This document shows positions 16,317 to 27,821 of a DNA stretch of 64,000 bases, one piece after another. The notes beneath the pieces were generated by a model. The model was not told the DNA's origin and did no database searches. It saw only the letters and a program-made list of their open reading frames with translations. The stretch comes from Arthrobacter sp. 35W. Lineage in GTDB: Bacteria; Actinomycetota; Actinomycetes; Actinomycetales; Micrococcaceae. Location of the stretch: positions 2,082,954 to 2,146,953 of the forward strand of contig NZ_KI519454.1 in assembly GCF_000482545.1 (NCBI RefSeq), written 5' to 3'. A program made the translations under genes and the position numbers. Numbering within the stretch: position 1 is the stretch's first letter; each line of letters begins with the position of its first letter.

Positions 16317-17480
16317 TCAGTTGGCGGAGAAGCGCAGGTTCTCGTAGATGGTGGCGTTCGCCATGCCGCCGCCTTCGCACATGGTCTGCAGCCCGTAGCG
16401 GATGCCCTCGCGCACCAGGCGGTGCACCAGGGTGGTCGCCAGGCGGGCACCGGATCCGCCCAGCGGGTGGCCCAGGGCGATGGCACCGCCGTCGGGGTTC
16501 ACCAGATCCCGCTCGGCGCCCGTCTCCCGCAGCCAGGCGCCAACAACGCTGGCGAAGGCCTCGTTCACCTCGAAGGTGCCGATGTCCCCCAATGACAATC
16601 CGGCCCGCTTCAGCGCCTTGGCCGTTGCCGGCGCCGGAGCGCCCAGCATGGCCACCGGGTCATCGCCGACGACGACGGCGGTGTGGATGCGGGCCAGCGG
16701 CGTCAGGCCCAGCTCACGGGCCTTCTCGCTGGTGGTCACGATCAGGGCACTGGCGCCGTCGGAGATCTGCGATGAATTGCCGGCGGTCATCAGGCCGTCC
16801 TCGCCGAACACCGGATTGAGGCTGTTCAACTTCTCAAGCGTCGACTCGCGGCGGATGCCCTCGTCACGCGTGAAGCGTCCTGAAGCAGTATCGATGGGAG
16901 CAATCTCGTCTTCGAACCGGCCGGCATCCTGGGCGGCACCGGCACGGAGGTGGGATTCCAGGGCCAGCTCGTCCAGCCACCCACGCGACAGGCCGTAGCG
17001 GCCGGCAAGGATCTCGGCTCCCCTGCCCTGGTTGAGTTCGACGCCGCCATAGCGGGCGAGCAACTGCTCGCTGAAGGGGTCGCCGGGGCCGTTGCGGCGC
17101 GCGGTGCCCAGGGGAATGCGGGTCATGTTCTCGACGCCGCCGGCCACGACGACGTCGCTCTGGCCCGAGATGACGGACGCGGCGGCAAAGTGGATGGCCT
17201 GCTGGCTGGATCCACACTGGCGCTCGATGGTGGTGCCCGGAACGGACTCCGGCCAGCCTGCCGACAGCACGGCGTTGCGGGCAATGTTGCTGGCCTGCTC
17301 GCCCGTCTGGCCAACACAGCCCCACATCACATCCTCCACCAGGCCCGGGTCGATCCCCGTCCTGTTAACGAGGGCGTTCAGGACTGCGGCGGACAGGTCA
17401 ACGGAATGGACCTCGGCCAGGAATCCCCCGCGCCGGCCAATGGGGCTTCGCACAGCGGCGGCAATAACAGCGTCGCGCAT
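16317..17480 (-). CDS. Acetyl-CoA acyltransferase (thiolase)
   Basis: Cleaves 3-oxoacyl-CoA with CoA to acetyl-CoA plus a shortened acyl-CoA. The 387-residue protein has the full thiolase catalytic set: nucleophile C89 in IERQCGSSQQAIHFA, the His in GGAIALGHPLGGSGAR, and the C-terminal CEGGGMANATIYE Cys. It is of the degradative type usually labelled FadA/acetyl-CoA C-acyltransferase. It sits between the SDR dehydrogenase and the crotonase with about 39-bp gaps and completes the beta-oxidation cycle. Confidence 0.94.
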   Translation of the reverse strand: MRDAVIAAAVRSPIGRRGGFLAEVHSVDLSAAVLNALVNRTGIDPGLVEDVMWGCVGQTGEQASNIARNAVLSAGWPESVPGTTIERQCGSSQQAIHFAAASVISGQSDVVVAGGVENMTRIPLGTARRNGPGDPFSEQLLARYGGVELNQGRGAEILAGRYGLSRGWLDELALESHLRAGAAQDAGRFEDEIAPIDTASGRFTRDEGIRRESTLEKLNSLNPVFGEDGLMTAGNSSQISDGASALIVTTSEKARELGLTPLARIHTAVVVGDDPVAMLGAPAPATAKALKRAGLSLGDIGTFEVNEAFASVVGAWLRETGAERDLVNPDGGAIALGHPLGGSGARLATTLVHRLVREGIRYGLQTMCEGGGMANATIYENLRFSAN

Positions 17481-17518
17481 TACTTCTCCTCTATCTAAAA
17501 AATCCAGCGGCGGGTGGT

Positions 17519-18286
17519 TTAGCGCGGGGCCATGCGGATGGCGCCGTCGATCCGGATGGTTTCGCCGTTCATCATGCCGTTGCTGATGATGTGCTCGGCC
17601 AGCCCGGCAAACTCGTCGGGATCGCCCAGCCGGCTCGGGTGCGGAATGCTGGCAGCCAGCGCATCAACGATGTCCGGACGGCCGTTGTTGGTCAGCAGAG
17701 GCGTGGCGAAGGTGCCGGGCGCGATGGTGCACACCCGGATGGCCACCTTGGCCAGGTCCCGTGCCGCGGGCAGAGTCATGCCGACGACGCCGGCCTTGGC
17801 CGTGGCGTAGTTGATCTGGCCGATCTGCCCCTCATAGGCGGCCACGCTGGCGGTCAGCACGCAGACCCCGCGGTCCCCGTCCAGCAGTTCATTCCGTGCC
17901 ATCTGCTCGGCGGCGAACCGCAGGATGTTGAACGTGCCAATGACGTTCAGGTTGATGATGTCCGTGAAGGAGCTCAGCGGCGTCACGGCACCGTCGCGGT
18001 CAAGGATGCGCATCGGCTTGCCGCGGCCGGCGCAGTGCACCAGGGCCCGCACCGGCTCAATGCTGCCCGCGTGCGCGAACGCCGCCCGCACCTGGTCCTC
18101 ATCCGTCACGTCAACGCCGGCGAAGTGAACCAGCGGCCCCAGCCGCTCGGCCTGCTCGGCCCCCTCCGACGTCGGCAGGTCCATGATCGTCACGTGCGCC
18201 CCGCTGGCGGCCAACCGTTCCGCGGTGGCCAGGCCCAGGCCCGAAGCGCCGCCCGTCACCACTGCATGGATTCCTTCAATACGCAT
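17519..18286 (-). CDS. SDR-family 3-hydroxyacyl-CoA dehydrogenase (HSD10-like)
   Basis: A 255-residue short-chain dehydrogenase with the NAD-binding TGGASGLG at residues 11-18 and the catalytic YATAK. It has the longer central insert (GRGKPMRILDRDGAVTPLSSF) and C-terminal PSRLGDPDEFAGLAEHI seen in HSD17B10-like enzymes, which oxidise 3-hydroxyacyl-CoA and 2-methyl-3-hydroxybutyryl-CoA. In this cluster it should supply the 3-hydroxyacyl-CoA dehydrogenase step that classical FadB would otherwise perform. The acyl chain specificity is not known. Confidence 0.88.
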   Translation of the reverse strand: MRIEGIHAVVTGGASGLGLATAERLAASGAHVTIMDLPTSEGAEQAERLGPLVHFAGVDVTDEDQVRAAFAHAGSIEPVRALVHCAGRGKPMRILDRDGAVTPLSSFTDIINLNVIGTFNILRFAAEQMARNELLDGDRGVCVLTASVAAYEGQIGQINYATAKAGVVGMTLPAARDLAKVAIRVCTIAPGTFATPLLTNNGRPDIVDALAASIPHPSRLGDPDEFAGLAEHIISNGMMNGETIRIDGAIRMAPR

Positions 18287-18336
18287 CTATTGCGCCTTTC
18301 TACTCTTTCGTCGGAGGGTGCGTCAGTCGATGAAGG

Positions 18337-19485
18337 TCAGATACCAAGCGACTTGGCTATGACAACCTTCATGACCTCGCTGGTTCCGCCGAAAATGCGG
18401 CTGACGCGGGCGTCGGCGTAGAGCCGGGAAATGGGGTATTCACGCATGTACCCGTAGCCTCCGTGCAGCTGCAGGCACTGGTCCACGATCTTGCCCTGGG
18501 CCTCGGTGACGAACAGCTTGACCTTGGCGGCATCCGACGGCGCCAGCTTCCCGGCGTCGAGCGCCCCGGCAGCCTGGTCGATCATCGACTGGCCGGCCTG
18601 CAGCGAGGTGGCGCAGTCGGCAAGGACGAACTTGGTGTTCTGGAAGTGGGCCACCGGTTTGCCGAAGACCTTGCGTTCCTTCACGTAGTCCAGCGCCAGG
18701 TTGTGGGCCGCCGTCGCGGTCGCCTGCGCCGTGATGGCGATGGAGAGCCGCTCCTGCGCAAGGTTGTGGCTGAGCATGCCGAACGCCTTGTCGACCTCGC
18801 CCAGCACATTGGCGGCGGGGACCCGGACATCGACGAAGGCCAGCTCAGCGGTGTCCGAGGAGCGCAGTCCCAGCTTGTCCAGCTTGCGGCCCTTGGTGAA
18901 GCCTTCCATGCCGTCCTCGACGACGAGCAGGGTCAGGCCGCTCCGGCGGTCCTCGCTGTCGGAGCTGGTGCGCGCGACGACGATGACCAGATCGGCGTTG
19001 GTGCCGCCGGTGATGAAGGTCTTGGAGCCGTTGAGGATGAACGAATCGCCGTCCCTGACCGCCGTCGTCGCCATGCCCGCGAGGTCCGAGCCGGTGCCCG
19101 GCTCCGTCATGGCGATGGAGGCGATCAGCGAGCCGTCGGCGAACCCGGGGAACCAGCGCTGGCGCTGCTCCTCGTTGCAGTAGTGGAGGAAGTACGGCAG
19201 CACGGTGTTGAGGTGGACCTGCAGGCCGCCGAGGGAGCAGGCGGCGTAGCCGATTTCCTCGAAGGCGATCATGTTGAACAGGAAGCTGTCCATACCGGCG
19301 CCACCGTACTCCTCGGGGATCTGCAGGCCGTTGATGCCGATGTCAGCGGTGCGGCGGTACACCTCGATCGGAACGGTGCCCAGTTCTTCCCACTCGTCCA
19401 CGTGGGGCACAACTTCGCTCTGGAGGAAGTCGCGGACGACCTCCCGGAAGGCAATGTGGTCTTCGTTGAATATGGTGCGTTCCAT
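18337..19485 (-). CDS. Acyl-CoA dehydrogenase (LCAD/IVD-type active site)
   Basis: FAD enzyme oxidising acyl-CoA to 2-enoyl-CoA and reducing ETF. The 382-residue product has the FAD-binding AMTEPGTGSDLAG (residues 126-138), FITGGTNADL and the C-terminal LHGGYGYMREYPISRLYADARVSRIFGGTSEVMK. At the usual SCAD/MCAD catalytic position (YEGT) it has Gly (FGGT). A Glu in helix G (E245 in AQERLSIA) sits where long-chain and isovaleryl-CoA dehydrogenases keep their base. It is followed by the SDR gene after 50 bp; dedicated etfBA lie downstream. Confidence 0.93.
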   Translation of the reverse strand: MERTIFNEDHIAFREVVRDFLQSEVVPHVDEWEELGTVPIEVYRRTADIGINGLQIPEEYGGAGMDSFLFNMIAFEEIGYAACSLGGLQVHLNTVLPYFLHYCNEEQRQRWFPGFADGSLIASIAMTEPGTGSDLAGMATTAVRDGDSFILNGSKTFITGGTNADLVIVVARTSSDSEDRRSGLTLLVVEDGMEGFTKGRKLDKLGLRSSDTAELAFVDVRVPAANVLGEVDKAFGMLSHNLAQERLSIAITAQATATAAHNLALDYVKERKVFGKPVAHFQNTKFVLADCATSLQAGQSMIDQAAGALDAGKLAPSDAAKVKLFVTEAQGKIVDQCLQLHGGYGYMREYPISRLYADARVSRIFGGTSEVMKVVIAKSLGI

Positions 19486-19523
19486 GAAATGAATCCTTGA
19501 TAGAGCTGGAAATGAAGGGTGGA

Positions 19524-20732
19524 TTAGTGGCCGGCCGAGGCCAGCGCCGCGGCGGGGACGCCGATGGCACCCGCGTCGGCCAGGCTGTCGATTTCATCGG
19601 TGGTGTAGTCGAGTTCGCGCAGGACCTCTGCGGTGTGTTCGCCCAGTGCGGGGGCGCCGGCGGTGCTGCGGGGCCCGGCGTTGGCAAACTGCCACGGGGC
19701 ACCGACCGTCTCGACGTCGCCCAGGGCGCCCGTCGTCGTGATGAGGATGCCCGAGGCTTTGACGTCGTCGTTCCTGGCCACGTCCCCGTAGGTGCTGATG
19801 CGGCCGGCCACGACGCCGTTGGCCGTGAGCAGGTCAAGGGCCTCATCCGTGGTGGTCTCGGCGAACGCGGAACGCAGTTCGCGGAGCAGGGCCGCCTTGT
19901 TCGTGACCCGCAGGCCATTGGTGGCAAACCGCTCGTCCTGGGGAAGATCGTCCCTGCCGATCAAGGCGCACAGCCGCGCAAAGTGGGCCTCCGAGTAGGC
20001 CGACACAATGAAGGCGCCGTCGCTGGTCGTCATGATGTCCGCGGCCGGGGCGACAGTCGGCTGGCCGTTGCCGAACCGCTTGGGCTCCACCCCTGTGGCG
20101 AAGTAGGCGCCCAGCATCGGGGCCTGGACATGCGTTGCGACCTCCAGCAGGGACGTCTCGATGACCTCGCCCACGCCGGTGCGCAGCCTGTTCACATAGG
20201 CCCCCAGAACTGCCGTTGCCGCGGCATAGGCGGTGGCGACATCGATGATCTGGCAGCCCACCTTCTGCGGTTCGCCGTCGGGATCGCCCGTCATGTGCAT
20301 GATCCCGCTTTCGGCCTGGGCCGTGATGTCCAGCCCGGCGCGGAACTTGGAGGGGCCGGTGGAGCCAAAGCCCGTGATGCTGGCGTAGACCAGATGCGGG
20401 TGCTTCTTCAGCACGGTGGTTCCGCCCAGGCCGAATGACTCCATGACGCCGGGGCGGAGGTTTTGGATAACGATGTCGGCACGGGCGATCAACTCCTCGG
20501 CGACCCTGAGGCCGTCCGCCTGCTTCAGATCCAGGACAATGCTGCGCTTGCCGCGGTTGAAGGCATCGATCATGGCCTGGCCGTGGACGCCGATGGACCG
20601 CGCCGAGTCACCGGCCCGGGCCTCCACCTTGATGACGTCGGCACCGAGATCGGCCAGCATTTGGGTCGCGGCCGGGGCCGCAATGAACTGGCCGAAGTCA
20701 ACGACCCGGACACCCTGCAGGGGCAAACTCAT
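19524..20732 (-). CDS. CaiB/BaiF family III CoA-transferase
   Basis: Transfers CoA from a donor such as succinyl-CoA or acetyl-CoA to a carboxylic acid, the activation step for this pathway. The 402-residue product shows the family opening (PLQGVRVVDFGQFIAAPAATQ), the FNRGKRSIVLDLK motif and a probable catalytic Asp at D164 (GCQIIDVATAYAAAT). Its ATG shares one base with the stop of the upstream transporter gene, so import and activation are translationally coupled. The acid substrate is unknown. Confidence 0.93.
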   Translation of the reverse strand: MSLPLQGVRVVDFGQFIAAPAATQMLADLGADVIKVEARAGDSARSIGVHGQAMIDAFNRGKRSIVLDLKQADGLRVAEELIARADIVIQNLRPGVMESFGLGGTTVLKKHPHLVYASITGFGSTGPSKFRAGLDITAQAESGIMHMTGDPDGEPQKVGCQIIDVATAYAAATAVLGAYVNRLRTGVGEVIETSLLEVATHVQAPMLGAYFATGVEPKRFGNGQPTVAPAADIMTTSDGAFIVSAYSEAHFARLCALIGRDDLPQDERFATNGLRVTNKAALLRELRSAFAETTTDEALDLLTANGVVAGRISTYGDVARNDDVKASGILITTTGALGDVETVGAPWQFANAGPRSTAGAPALGEHTAEVLRELDYTTDEIDSLADAGAIGVPAAALASAGH

Positions 20733-22117
20733 CAGAGGACTTCCTTAGTGTTCTTGTCCGCCCATGCGCGGATCTTGGCGAGGTCCTTGTCGGGACGGAT
20801 GAAGAAGGTGGCCGCGACGGAGCCGACGACCATCATGATGCCGACGACGGCGAAGCCTTGTTCGTACCCCTCGACGACAGTGGCTCCTGAACCGACAGTG
20901 AAGCCGAGGAACAGCGGGGAAACGATGCCGGCGAGGCTTGAAATCGCCACAATGCCACCCATGATGCCGCCGCGCTTCTTGCTGTGGACCAGATCGCCGA
21001 GCGCGGTGAAACCAACGCCGATGGAGGCCGTATTCAGCGAGAAGGCCAGCGTGACAAGTGCCATTTGGAAGATGCCCTGGGGAACCACCGTGAAGGCCCA
21101 CATGCACAGGCCCGCCCCCGCCACGAGGCCGCCGGCCAGATAGCCGCGGGAGACCTGGCGGGAGTAGCCGCGCTTGTACAGCCAGTTGGAGAAGAAGCCG
21201 GCCGCAATCGAGAACACAGCTGCCGTGGCGAACGGGAGGGCGATCAGGCGGCCCACGGCGATGGTGTCGTAGCCGAGCCCCTCCGTGAGGTAGACGGGAA
21301 GCCAGGCGACCTTGAGGCTGGTGGACCAGTAGCTGAAGAAGTTCAGCAGGGCGATGCCGATGATCGTGGTGGTGCCCAGGAGGACACGGTACGGAACGTT
21401 GACGGGCTCGTTGGCCTTGGCCTTCGCCGGCTCTACTTCAGCAGCGCCGGCCGCTTCGGCCGCTTCGGCTGCTCCACGCTTGGCTTTGCGCTGCACCTTG
21501 GAGGATCCGCCAAAAATCAGCCACAGCAGGGCCCAGATGATGCCGCCGACGGCGAGCACGCCGAAGGCCGTGTGCCAGGACCACTCCACGATGATCCAGG
21601 TCAGGACGGGGGCCATCACCAACGGGCCGAGCGAGGAACCCGCCGTCACCACGCCGGAGGCGAGGGCACGCTTTTCCGGCGGGAACAAGGACTGGGCGGA
21701 GTGGTTGGCCAGCGCGTAGGCGGGGCCGACGGCGAAGCCGAGAATGACGCGGCAGACCAGCAGGGCGCTGAACCCGATGGTTCCCATGAGCGGGACCATC
21801 GTGGCCACCCACACCAGCATCAGGATGGCGAGGTACCAGCGCAGGTTCACACGGCTTGAAAGGGCTCCGAGGATGAGGGCGCCGGCCGCGAAGAGCCAGT
21901 AGAAGGCGCTTTGCACGATGCCATATTCGGCGGCGGTGAGCCCGAGGTCGACTTTGATCTGCGAGCCCGCCAGGCCGAGCAATGACTTGTCGGCGTAGTT
22001 GATGAACAGGAAGATGGCGAGCAGGGCCGTGATCGCCCAGGCCCGCGCCGGCGTCATCGTGGCCTTGGGCCTGTCGGTTTGTTCGGCGGGTTTGAGCACT
22101 TCCGATTGATTTCCCAT
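20732..22117 (-). CDS. MFS transporter, anion:cation symporter type
   Basis: A 461-residue major facilitator with 12 predicted helices. The first helix segment INYADKSLLGLAGSQIKVDLGL followed by YGIVQSAFYWLFAAGA resembles the ACS family that takes up organic anions. A charged, Ala/Glu/Lys-rich central loop (about residues 205-245) is longer than usual. Start ATG 22117 is supported by AAGGA 5-6 bases upstream. It heads the CoA-pathway gene run and is coupled to the CoA-transferase, so its cargo is most likely the acid that the transferase activates. Confidence 0.88.
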   Translation of the reverse strand: MGNQSEVLKPAEQTDRPKATMTPARAWAITALLAIFLFINYADKSLLGLAGSQIKVDLGLTAAEYGIVQSAFYWLFAAGALILGALSSRVNLRWYLAILMLVWVATMVPLMGTIGFSALLVCRVILGFAVGPAYALANHSAQSLFPPEKRALASGVVTAGSSLGPLVMAPVLTWIIVEWSWHTAFGVLAVGGIIWALLWLIFGGSSKVQRKAKRGAAEAAEAAGAAEVEPAKAKANEPVNVPYRVLLGTTTIIGIALLNFFSYWSTSLKVAWLPVYLTEGLGYDTIAVGRLIALPFATAAVFSIAAGFFSNWLYKRGYSRQVSRGYLAGGLVAGAGLCMWAFTVVPQGIFQMALVTLAFSLNTASIGVGFTALGDLVHSKKRGGIMGGIVAISSLAGIVSPLFLGFTVGSGATVVEGYEQGFAVVGIMMVVGSVAATFFIRPDKDLAKIRAWADKNTKEVL

Positions 22118-22229
22118 AGGAGTCCTTGCCGGTCGAGTGGTGCATAGCACTACGGTGTGCTGAGAAGTTGAGGGGGCTGAGATTTGCCTCACATGCCCAT
22201 GCAACTATCTAACGGCCCGGCGACCGTTC

Positions 22230-22247
22230 GCGTCCAATACAAGTATT
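22230..22247. promoter_or_regulatory. Candidate LysR binding box upstream of the MFS/CoA-pathway operon
   Basis: GCGTCCAATACAA (22230-22242) overlaps the perfect inverted repeat AATAC-AA-GTATT (22236-22247). It lies in the 152-bp gap between the LysR gene and the MFS gene. An identical 13-mer occurs upstream of the second LysR/MFS pair at 60459-60471. LysR binding is inferred from position and symmetry. Confidence 0.45.
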
Positions 22248-22269
22248 CGGACGGTATGACTGTAATTAC

Positions 22270-23292
22270 CTATCGGTCATCTTCTGCGGCCGTGCGGATG
22301 TCCCCACTGTCAAGGGTGCGGCGGACGGCACGACGATCCCACACATCCAGGGCCGCCGAAGCGCGTTCGATCAACGACGATTCCACGCCCTCCGCAGGCT
22401 CCAAGGCACGAACCCACCCATCCAGGGAGGACCGCGCAGCGGCCAGAAAGGCCTCGGCCACGCCGGTCAATTTGCCGGGCCTTGTCACGGCAAAGATCTT
22501 GGTGGCCGGGGCCGGGTCGAGTTCCCGCACCACCCCACCGCGGTGCCAAAAGTTGACAGCAACCCGCAACGGAACGATGCCCACCGCGCATCCGGAGAGC
22601 ACGAGGGGAAGGATGGCCTCCCGCTGCCGGATTTCAACGGCAATGCGGGGTTCGACGCCATGCTCGCGAAGGATCTGCTCGATGTATTCGCGGGTACCCG
22701 TGCCACGCTGCGCCAGGACAAACGGCTCGTTGCGCAGGGACGATATCGGCACCGGGTTCGGCCAGCGGTCCTCGCTCCCGGGCGGGCAAATCAAGACAAA
22801 GATCTGTTCAACGAGCTCGCTGCACTCCAGATCGCCCACCGGCGGCGTCGAGACAAAACCGAGCTCGCAGGATCCCGTGCGCACCATTTCCGCAACGGCT
22901 GGGACGTTGTCGCCTTCTTCAACACGGCACTGGACGCCGGGATGGGCCATGAGGAAGTTGGCCATCCATGTCGACACCGGGTCGATGGCCAGATCGGACA
23001 GGGAGGCGATGTCAATGGTCCCGGCCCGCAGGGCGGCAATCTCCGTCACTGCGCGCTCGGCGTTGTCCACCTCGCGCAGAATGGACCGCGCCGGCCCCAC
23101 CAGCCCCTCCCCCGCCGGAGACAGCACGATCCCCCTGCCAATCCGGTGGAACAGCTCGGTGCCAAGATCGCGTTCGAGGGCCCGCATGGTTTGGGACAGG
23201 GAGGACTGCGCGACGTGAAGAGCCTCGGCCGCCCGATGTACGCCACCATGGTCCACGATGGCCAGAAAGTAGCGCAGTTGCCGAAGGTTCAT
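22270..23292 (-). CDS. LysR-family transcriptional regulator
   Basis: A 340-residue LysR regulator: winged HTH at the N-terminus (MNLRQLRYFLAIVDHGGVHRAAEALHVAQSSLSQTMRALERDLG), then the two-lobed inducer-binding domain. ATG 23292 is the start matching the family's MNLRQL opening; no good ribosome site is seen, and ATG 23301 (in frame, three codons earlier) is possible. It is followed on the same strand by the MFS transporter and CoA pathway genes, which it probably controls in response to the imported acid. Confidence 0.9.
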   Translation of the reverse strand: MNLRQLRYFLAIVDHGGVHRAAEALHVAQSSLSQTMRALERDLGTELFHRIGRGIVLSPAGEGLVGPARSILREVDNAERAVTEIAALRAGTIDIASLSDLAIDPVSTWMANFLMAHPGVQCRVEEGDNVPAVAEMVRTGSCELGFVSTPPVGDLECSELVEQIFVLICPPGSEDRWPNPVPISSLRNEPFVLAQRGTGTREYIEQILREHGVEPRIAVEIRQREAILPLVLSGCAVGIVPLRVAVNFWHRGGVVRELDPAPATKIFAVTRPGKLTGVAEAFLAAARSSLDGWVRALEPAEGVESSLIERASAALDVWDRRAVRRTLDSGDIRTAAEDDR

Positions 23293-23365
23293 GGCTAACA
23301 TCATGGCATGGTGGCGGCCCCGTCCTCCGGAACGGGGCCACCACTCATTCGGCGGCGAAAGCCCT

Positions 23366-25753
<2,388 letters not shown>

Positions 25754-25895
25754 TGTCAGTGCTCCTTGCAGTCAAGTAGTGGCTGGGTGACAGCCACACC
25801 AGTACATGGTCGCAGGGCAGAACAGCGCTGGCTATGTTGGCTGCGTCACATTTGAGAATGCTCCTGGCGGCCATTGCGGCCCGCCCGCATAGTGG

Positions 25896-26711
25896 CTAGT
25901 GCCGCAGCCCCATCCGTTCCAGGATCACCGCCGAGATCTCCTCGACGGACATGCTGGCGGAATTCAGATAGGGGATGTCGTGCGTGGCGTACAGCCGCTC
26001 CGCACTGCGCAGCTCGATGCCGCATTGCCGCAGGGAGGCATACTCGGACCCCGGACGGCGCTCGGCCCGCACCTGGCTCAGGCGCATCGGGTTCGAGGTC
26101 AGGCCGAAGCATTTGTCCCTGTAGGGCCGCAGGGGTGCCGGGAGCTTGTCCCCGGGAAAGTCCTCCTCAACCAGCGGGAAGTTGGCCGCATAAACCCCGT
26201 GCTGGAGGGCCAGATACATGGTGCTGGGCGTCTTGCCGCACCGCGAGGGGGCAATCAGGATCACCTCGGCCTTTTCCAACGCCCGCAGGCTTTGGCCGTC
26301 GTCGTGTTCCATCGCGTACTCCACGGCCAGCATCCGCGACTGGTACCGCAGGGCGTTGCCGAGGCCGTGGGCCTGGCCGGCCTGGTGGCTGGCCTTGGTG
26401 CCGAGCGCCTCCTCCAGCATTTGCACATGCGCGCCGATCAAGTCCACCAGGACGCCGTTGCACTTGGCCAACTCGTTGCGGATCTCCTCGTTGACGGCCG
26501 TGGAAAAGACCAGCGGCGCTTCGCCGCGCAGCGCCACCTGGTCTATCTCATTGACCACCGAGCGGGCCTTGGCAGGGGTCGAGATGAACGGCACCGTGGT
26601 GCGGTAGAAGCGGCCCTGGGGGAACTGGGTCAGCAGCGTGCTGCCCAGGGTTTCGGCAGTGATGCCTGTCCCGTCGGAAAGAAAATATACATGGCGAAGG
26701 GAATCTGGCAT
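25896..26711 (-). CDS. ppsR: PEP synthase regulatory protein (kinase/pyrophosphorylase)
   Basis: A bifunctional ADP-dependent kinase and phosphate-dependent pyrophosphorylase that inactivates and reactivates PEP synthase by threonine phosphorylation next to its active-site histidine. The 271-residue product opens with VYFLSDGTGITAETLG and has the nucleotide-binding loop APSRCGKTPSTMYLA, both diagnostic for the family. ATG 26711 is chosen because CAGGAG lies 7 bases upstream; the GTG two codons earlier is too close to it. Adjacent ppsA is its target. Confidence 0.95.
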   Translation of the reverse strand: MPDSLRHVYFLSDGTGITAETLGSTLLTQFPQGRFYRTTVPFISTPAKARSVVNEIDQVALRGEAPLVFSTAVNEEIRNELAKCNGVLVDLIGAHVQMLEEALGTKASHQAGQAHGLGNALRYQSRMLAVEYAMEHDDGQSLRALEKAEVILIAPSRCGKTPSTMYLALQHGVYAANFPLVEEDFPGDKLPAPLRPYRDKCFGLTSNPMRLSQVRAERRPGSEYASLRQCGIELRSAERLYATHDIPYLNSASMSVEEISAVILERMGLRH

Positions 26712-26726
26712 GCTCACGCTCCTGTG

Positions 26727-26763
26727 CGGAAACTGGTGGTCACATCCTAACCGCCAGTTTCCG
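26727..26763. terminator. Stem-loop between araC-type gene and ppsR
   Basis: CGGAAACTGG (26727-26736) pairs perfectly with CCAGTTTCCG (26754-26763) around a 17-base loop. It lies 57 bp past the AraC-type stop and 15 bp before the ppsR start on the same strand. It may end the AraC transcript or be a control element in the ppsR leader. Confidence 0.45.
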
Positions 26764-26819
26764 ACGGCGGGGTCGGCATCGGCTTATGCCGTCCAGCTCT
26801 GCGTTCAGTTGCAGCACGA

Positions 26820-27743
26820 TCACCTATGGACGCGTTGGCGGTACTGCCGCGGCGTTTCGCCCCCGTCATTGAGGAAGTGCCGGTTGAAATTGGACAGGTT
26901 CGAGAAGCCCACTTCATAGCAAATGTCGGAGATGGTTTTGTCGCTGCTCTCCAGCAGGCGCCGCGCATGAGCCAGACGAAGTTTCCGCACCAGGTCGCTG
27001 AAGTTCTGGCCGGTGGAGCGCTTGAAGTATTTGGAGAACGTCGGCTCGGACATTCCCACCAGGGCCGCCGCCTCGGACATCCTGACGCTGCCGGCATGAT
27101 GACTGAACACGTACTCAAGGACGATGTCCACCACGGCCGCGGCCTGGCCGTCCAGCTGCGGCCTGAACCATTCGTCGGCGAGGTAGCGCCGTTCCTCCTG
27201 GGGCGCCGTGGCAAGGATCCCGAACAGCGCAAACAGATGTTGCAGCCGCTGCAGTCCGGTGGTGGCGCCCATCGACTCGATGGCTGCGGCCGCCGCCTCG
27301 GCCGACCGTCCCAGGAACTCAATCCCCCGCGCCGACTGCTCCAACAGCGGCCGCACCTGAGCTAGCTCGGGAACCAGGGAAGCGGTCTCTTCAACCCACT
27401 TGCCGTCGAACTGGATCACCGCGTCCCTGTTCTCCAGCACTTCGCCGGGCTCAAGGTCACTGACCCAGTCGTGCGGAAGCCCCGACCCCACCAAGGAGAT
27501 ATGACCAGCCTCGAACGTGCCGATGTGGTCTCCGACGATGAATTTTCCGGTGCCCTTGCGGATGAGGTGGATCTCGTACTCGGGGTGGTAGTTCCACCGC
27601 GCCACAGGGCTTGGGTAACTGTGCTCGTTCCACCGGACCGAGTGGTTGGGGTCAGGCGGGATGACTTCCCTGTTGGCCCGCATCCCCAGCAGCCTTTCCG
27701 CCAGCCTTGCCGCTGCTCCGTCGCCAGCGTCCTGGGCCGTCAT
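26820..27743 (-). CDS. AraC-family transcriptional regulator of the polyol operon
   Basis: A 307-residue regulator with an N-terminal cupin-like sensing domain (WNYHPEYEIHLIRKGTGKFIVGDHIGTFEAGHISLVG, about residues 50-85) and a C-terminal AraC double HTH (MSEAAALVGMSEPTFSKYFKRSTGQNFSDLVRKLRLAHARRLL, then ICYEVGFSNLSNFNRHF). ATG 27743 follows a GGAG by 6 bases; an ATG two codons earlier is less well placed. It is divergent from the polyol ABC operon, so it most likely activates that operon in response to a polyol. Confidence 0.9.
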   Translation of the reverse strand: MTAQDAGDGAAARLAERLLGMRANREVIPPDPNHSVRWNEHSYPSPVARWNYHPEYEIHLIRKGTGKFIVGDHIGTFEAGHISLVGSGLPHDWVSDLEPGEVLENRDAVIQFDGKWVEETASLVPELAQVRPLLEQSARGIEFLGRSAEAAAAAIESMGATTGLQRLQHLFALFGILATAPQEERRYLADEWFRPQLDGQAAAVVDIVLEYVFSHHAGSVRMSEAAALVGMSEPTFSKYFKRSTGQNFSDLVRKLRLAHARRLLESSDKTISDICYEVGFSNLSNFNRHFLNDGGETPRQYRQRVHR

Positions 27744-27821
27744 GGGCATCTCCGTACACGAGGGTTTATGAAATCTGGACAGCACCCAAGGGGCCTTAGC
27801 CCAGATTAGCGCCTGTCAAGG

